Positions 60,584-64,000 of a stretch of DNA of 64,000 nucleotides are shown one piece after another. Under the pieces are notes generated by a model. It searched no databases. It was not told the DNA's origin and saw only the letters and a program-made list of their open reading frames with translations. The position numbers and the translations under genes were made by a program. This DNA comes from JBBDMC01 sp963826055 (GTDB taxonomy: Bacteria; Pseudomonadota; Alphaproteobacteria; Rhizobiales; Kaistiaceae): the NCBI GenBank assembly GCA_963826055.1, contig CAWGVO010000002.1, positions 62,001 to 126,000 of the forward strand. The letters run 5' to 3'. Positions within the stretch are counted from its first letter, which is position 1. Each line of letters begins with the position of its first letter.

Positions 60584-62131
60584 TCATTCCCACTCGATGG
60601 TGCCCGGCGGCTTGGAGGTGACGTCGTAGACCACCCGGTTGATGCCCTTGACCTCGTTGATGATGCGGGTGGCGGCACGGCCGAGGAAGCTCATGTCGAA
60701 GGGGTAGAAATCGGCGGTCATGCCGTCGGAGGAGGTGACGGCGCGGAGCGCGCAGACGTGGTCGTAGGTGCGGCTGTCGCCCATGACGCCGACGGTCCTC
60801 ACGGGCAGCAGGACGGCAAAGGCCTGCCAGATGGCGTCGTAGAGGCCGGCCTGGCGGATCTCGTCGAGGTAGATGGCGTCGGCCTTGCGGAGGATGGCGA
60901 GCTTTTCGCGGGTGACCTCGCCGGGGATGCGGATGGCGAGGCCGGGACCGGGAAACGGATGACGGCCGACGAAGGCCTCCGGCAGGCCGAGCTCGCGGCC
61001 GAGCGCCCTCACCTCGTCCTTGAACAGCTCGCGCAGCGGCTCAACGACCTTCATGTGCATGCGTTCGGGCAGGCCGCCGACGTTATGATGCGACTTGATC
61101 GTGACCGACGGCCCGCCGAGCGCCGAGACGCTCTCGATCACGTCCGGGTAAAGCGTGCCCTGTGCCAGGAATTCGGCGCCGCCAACCTTGCCGGCCTCCT
61201 TCTCGAACGCCTCGACGAAGAGGCGCCCGATGGTCTTGCGCTTCTCCTCGGGATCGGTGACGCCCGCGAGCGCGGCGAGGAACGTTTCCGAAGCATCGAC
61301 GTGAACCAGCGGGATGTTGTAGTGGCCGCGGAACAGCGAGACGACCTCTTCCGCCTCGTTCAGCCGCATCAGGCCGTGGTCGACAAAGACGCAGGTGAGG
61401 CGGTCGCCGATCGCCTCATGGAGCAGCAGCGCGGCGACGGAGGAGTCGACGCCGCCGGAAAAGCCGCAGATCACACGGCCATTGCCGACCTGGGCGCGAA
61501 TACGCTCGATCGCCTGATGACGGAAGGTCGCCATGGTCCAGTCGCCTTTCAGGCCGGCGACACGGTGGACGAAATTGGCGAGCAGCCGGGCGCCATCCGG
61601 CGTGTGGACGACCTCCGGGTGGAACTGGATGGCATAGAAGCGGCGCTCGGCGTCGGCGATCATGGCGAAGGGCGCGCCTTCCGAGGTGCCGACCACCTCG
61701 AAGCCGTCCGGCAACGCGGTGACACGGTCGCCGTGGCTCATCCACACCTGGTGGCGCTCGCCCGGCTTCCAGACGCCATCGGTCAGGGCGGACGGTTGCG
61801 TCAGGGCGACGAAGGCGCGGCCGAACTCGCGGTTGTGCTCGCCCTCGACGCGGCCGCCGAGCTGGTGGGCCATGGCCTGCTCGCCGTAGCAGATGCCGAG
61901 AACGGGCACGCCCGCCTCGTAGACCGTCATCGGCGGCAGCGGCGCGTCCTTGTCGAGGACGCTCGCCGGGCCGCCGGAGAGGATGATCGCCTTCGGCTTG
62001 AGGCGGGCGATCGCCTCCTCGGCGCGGGAAAACGGAGCGATTTCGGAGTAGACGCCGGCCTCGCGCACGCGCCGGGCGATGAGCTGGGTCACCTGGCTGC
62101 CGAAGTCGATGATGAGAACGGTATCGGTCAT
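60584..62131 (-). CDS. guaA: GMP synthase, glutamine-hydrolysing
   Basis: A 515-residue enzyme aminating XMP to GMP. The glutaminase domain (about 1-195) has the nucleophile cysteine in VLGICYGEQAMAH and histidine in QFHPEV. The ATP pyrophosphatase loop GFSGGVDSSVAAL is near 220, and the dimerisation domain ends KPPGTIEWE. I chose the ATG at 62131 (MTDTVLIIDFGSQ). The frame stays open upstream through the nucleosidase gene, which is discussed there. It is transcribed with the nucleosidase and rsmB from the right. Confidence 0.96.
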   Translation of the reverse strand: MTDTVLIIDFGSQVTQLIARRVREAGVYSEIAPFSRAEEAIARLKPKAIILSGGPASVLDKDAPLPPMTVYEAGVPVLGICYGEQAMAHQLGGRVEGEHNREFGRAFVALTQPSALTDGVWKPGERHQVWMSHGDRVTALPDGFEVVGTSEGAPFAMIADAERRFYAIQFHPEVVHTPDGARLLANFVHRVAGLKGDWTMATFRHQAIERIRAQVGNGRVICGFSGGVDSSVAALLLHEAIGDRLTCVFVDHGLMRLNEAEEVVSLFRGHYNIPLVHVDASETFLAALAGVTDPEEKRKTIGRLFVEAFEKEAGKVGGAEFLAQGTLYPDVIESVSALGGPSVTIKSHHNVGGLPERMHMKVVEPLRELFKDEVRALGRELGLPEAFVGRHPFPGPGLAIRIPGEVTREKLAILRKADAIYLDEIRQAGLYDAIWQAFAVLLPVRTVGVMGDSRTYDHVCALRAVTSSDGMTADFYPFDMSFLGRAATRIINEVKGINRVVYDVTSKPPGTIEWE

Positions 62132-62865
62132 GGGCACCGGGCGGGCCGCCGGCGGTTTCGGGAAGGGCGTCTGGTACGGAAATCCCGCGCGAGTTCTGCA
62201 ACGTTCAACGCGCGCGCGGCGAGGCGGAAGCGGCCCGACGGTGACGTGGCCGGAGAACGCTTCCAGGGCGGCGGCGAGCTTCTCGTCGATGACGTGCAGG
62301 TATTCGGTCCAGTCGTGGAGGCCGGTGAGCTCGTCGCGGCCGTCGCTGATGCCGCGAAGGCCGATCATCGGCACGCCGAGGCGGCGCGCGGCGCGATAGA
62401 CGGCGAAGGACTCCATATCGACCATGTCGGCGGCGATGCCATCGTAGGCGGCGCCGGAGACGATCGAGGCGCCGGTGGCGATGGACGCGGCCGGAATGTC
62501 GGGCAGGCGGTCGGGGATCGCCACGACGGCGGGCTCATCGAGGAACGGCGTCTGGCCCTTGCCAAAGCCCAGCGCCGAGGCATCCATGTCGCGGTAGGCG
62601 ACGCTGGCGATCTGGTAGACGGCCGCGTGCTCGAGCGTGCGCGAGCCGGCGGAGCCGAGCGAGAAGACGAGGTCCGGCGGACGTCCCAGCGCCGCGAGCG
62701 CGGCGGCGGTGGCGGCGGCCGCCTCCACCGGGACCAACGCCGGTGATGAGCGGCGCAATCAGGCCGGCGCAGGTGCGGCCCGTACTCCTGCTCGGTCGCC
62801 ATGACGAACAGCACGGCGAGGCCGCCGATGTGCTGGACATGGGTCGCGGGATCGGGCGCCGTCAT
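62132..62865 (-). pseudogene. Adenosylhomocysteine/methylthioadenosine nucleosidase-like gene, frameshifted
   Basis: Read in order, three frames give one protein of the nucleoside phosphorylase fold. These are MTAPDPATHVQHIGGLAVLF then VMATEQEYGPHL, then LIAPLITGVGP, then VEAAAATAAALAALGR, PPDLVFSLGSAGSR, IATGASIVSGAAYDGIAADM and DMESFAVYRAARRLG. The catalytic Glu/Asp site lies in MVDMESFAV. Two +1 shifts (near 62765 and 62730) break it. No stop separates it from guaA in the last frame, so either a third shift or a real fusion exists. The product would release adenine from SAH or MTA. The ATG overlaps the rsmB stop (62862-62865). Confidence 0.78.
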
Positions 62866-64000
62866 TGCCGCCGCATGACCGCGATGAAGAAGCCGTCGGT
62901 TCCGGTGCGTCGTGGGGTCAGCATCAGACCAGTGTCGAGGGTCAGCGCGCTTTCGGCAAGGGCGGGGGCAAGGCCGGCGGCGGCGATTGCCTCGGCGGCA
63001 GGAACGACGGCGAACTCCGGCGCGGCGGCAAGGAACTCGCCGATGCGGTCGGCGTTCTCATCCGCCAACAGCGAGCAGGTGGCGTAGACCAGCCGGCCGC
63101 CGGGCTTCACGAAACGGGCCGCCGTCGGCAGCAGCGCCGTCTGCTCGCCGACGCGATCGGCAAGGGCGCGCTCGCTGAGGCGCCATTTGGCGTCGGGGCG
63201 GCGACGCCAGACGCCGCTGCCGGTGCAGGGCGCGTCGACGAGGACGGCATCGGCGCGGCCGACGAGATCGTCGAGACCGGCACCTGCCTCGCGGACCTGA
63301 ACATTGCGCGTGCCGGCGCGGCGCAGGCGATCGAAGATCGGGGCGAGGCGTCCGCGATCGCTGTCGGTGGCGAAGACCTGGCCCTTGTTCTCCATCGCCG
63401 CCGCCAGCGCCAGCGTCTTGCCGCCGGCGCCGGCGCAGAGATCGAGGACCTGCTCGCCCGGTTCGCGCGGCGACCATCAGCGCGGCGATCTGGCTGCCCT
63501 CGTCCTGGACCTCGAACCAGCCCTTCTGGAAGGCCGGCTCGACCTGGACGTTCGGGTGGCGGCGCTCGCCTTCGGTCGGCGGGATGCGCAGGCCGTCGGG
63601 GGAGAAGGGCGTGGCAACGGCGCCAAAGCGCGCCAGCGACTTCTGGACCTTGTCCCGGTCGGCCTTGAGGCGGTTGGCGCGGAGATCGAGCGGCGGACGC
63701 AGCGCCAGCGCCGCGCCCTCCCCGACCCAGTCCTCGCCGAAGACGCGCTCCAGCCGCGGCGCCAGCCATTCGGGCACGTCGGCCTGCACGTGCGGCGGCG
63801 CGTCGGCAAGGTCGGCGGACGGCGATGCGGTCGGCCTCGGCGGGGGTCAAGGGCTCGGGGGCGTGGGGATCGCCGGCGATGCGCGTCGCCAGACCATCGG
63901 CGCCGAGGCCCCAGCGGCGGGCGACGGTGGCAAGCACCAGCGCGCGCGGCGTCTCGTCCCCGGCGACCCAGGCGCTCGAAGCGCGCCAGCGCAGCGACGT
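62862..64000 (-). pseudogene. rsmB: 16S rRNA m5C methyltransferase RsmB, partial and frameshifted
   Basis: This gene runs off the right edge. The NusB-like N-domain is seen as AGDETPRALVLATVARRWGL then DPHAPEPLTPAEADRI. The NOP methyltransferase part begins QADVPEWLAPRLERVFGEDW and has FEVQDEGSQIAALM, REPGEQVLDLCAGAGGKT, DSDRGRLAPIFDRL, VDAPCTGSGVWRRRP (one catalytic cysteine) and YATCSLLADEN (the other). Shifts of +1 near 63973, 63822 and 63465 separate these phrases; each is repaired by deleting one base. The remaining protein is normal, which again suggests sequence errors at this end. Confidence 0.85.

Noticed and set aside
1..64000. tRNA or rRNA genes
   Set aside because: No cloverleaf-like stretch with a terminal CCA and no rRNA-like segments were noticed in the gaps; a dedicated scan would be needed to exclude them.

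Overview
The window is a high-GC chromosomal segment from an alphaproteobacterium, most likely a Hyphomicrobiales (Rhizobiales)-like lineage; that finer placement is an inference. The evidence is the order of conserved blocks. These are lptF-lptG-lptD-surA-pdxA-rsmA, then gmk-yicC-mltG-fabF-acpP-fabG-fabD on the other strand, rpsF-rpsR-DUF2232-rplI, and dnaB ... alr-radA-cvpA-purF. No rRNA, tRNA or CRISPR array was seen.

Layout. 0-8 kb is accessory: a membrane protein plus an etherase-type GST, a voltage-gated-type K+ channel overlapping a small basic protein, a DUF4185 protein, two paralogous small secreted cysteine proteins with look-alike 5' hairpins and terminators, a cupin, and an asparagine synthetase. 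8-10.4 kb is a broken Rhs (YD-repeat) locus. Its core fragment carries a nuclease-like C-terminal toxin domain followed by a putative immunity gene, and displaced YD repeats lie downstream. 10.5-14.3 kb holds envelope and membrane genes. 14.3-16.4 kb is a long tandem and interspersed repeat field bracketing an unrecognised gene. A parD/parE remnant follows, then an ABC-F ATPase. 19-42 kb is the core block: peptidase plus polymerase chi subunit, LPS transport to the outer membrane, cofactor and rRNA modification, fatty-acid synthesis and ribosomal proteins, followed by a cyclopropane synthase and a periplasmic nucleotidase. 42-53.8 kb is the dnaB-alr-radA-cvpA-purF block plus a pyruvate-kinase-like gene convergent with der. 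54-58.6 kb is a rearranged area: two L,D-transpeptidase-related genes, a truncated iron-type ABC transporter, a methyltransferase tail, and an oxidoreductase with a copied fragment. The window ends with a radical SAM protein, guaA, a nucleosidase and rsmB, which runs off the edge.

How genes work together. LptF/G/D, SurA and the outer-membrane proteins serve envelope assembly. FabD/G/F, AcpP, Cfa and MltG serve membrane and wall growth. The L,D-transpeptidase and alanine racemase serve peptidoglycan.

The most important caution is that at least ten genes, several of them normally conserved (holC, radA, der, rsmB), are broken by single-base shifts, mostly +1. Each can be repaired by one base per break. 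One missing base at about 51735 breaks two convergent genes together. This pattern fits consensus errors better than real decay, so reading frames here should be treated with care.
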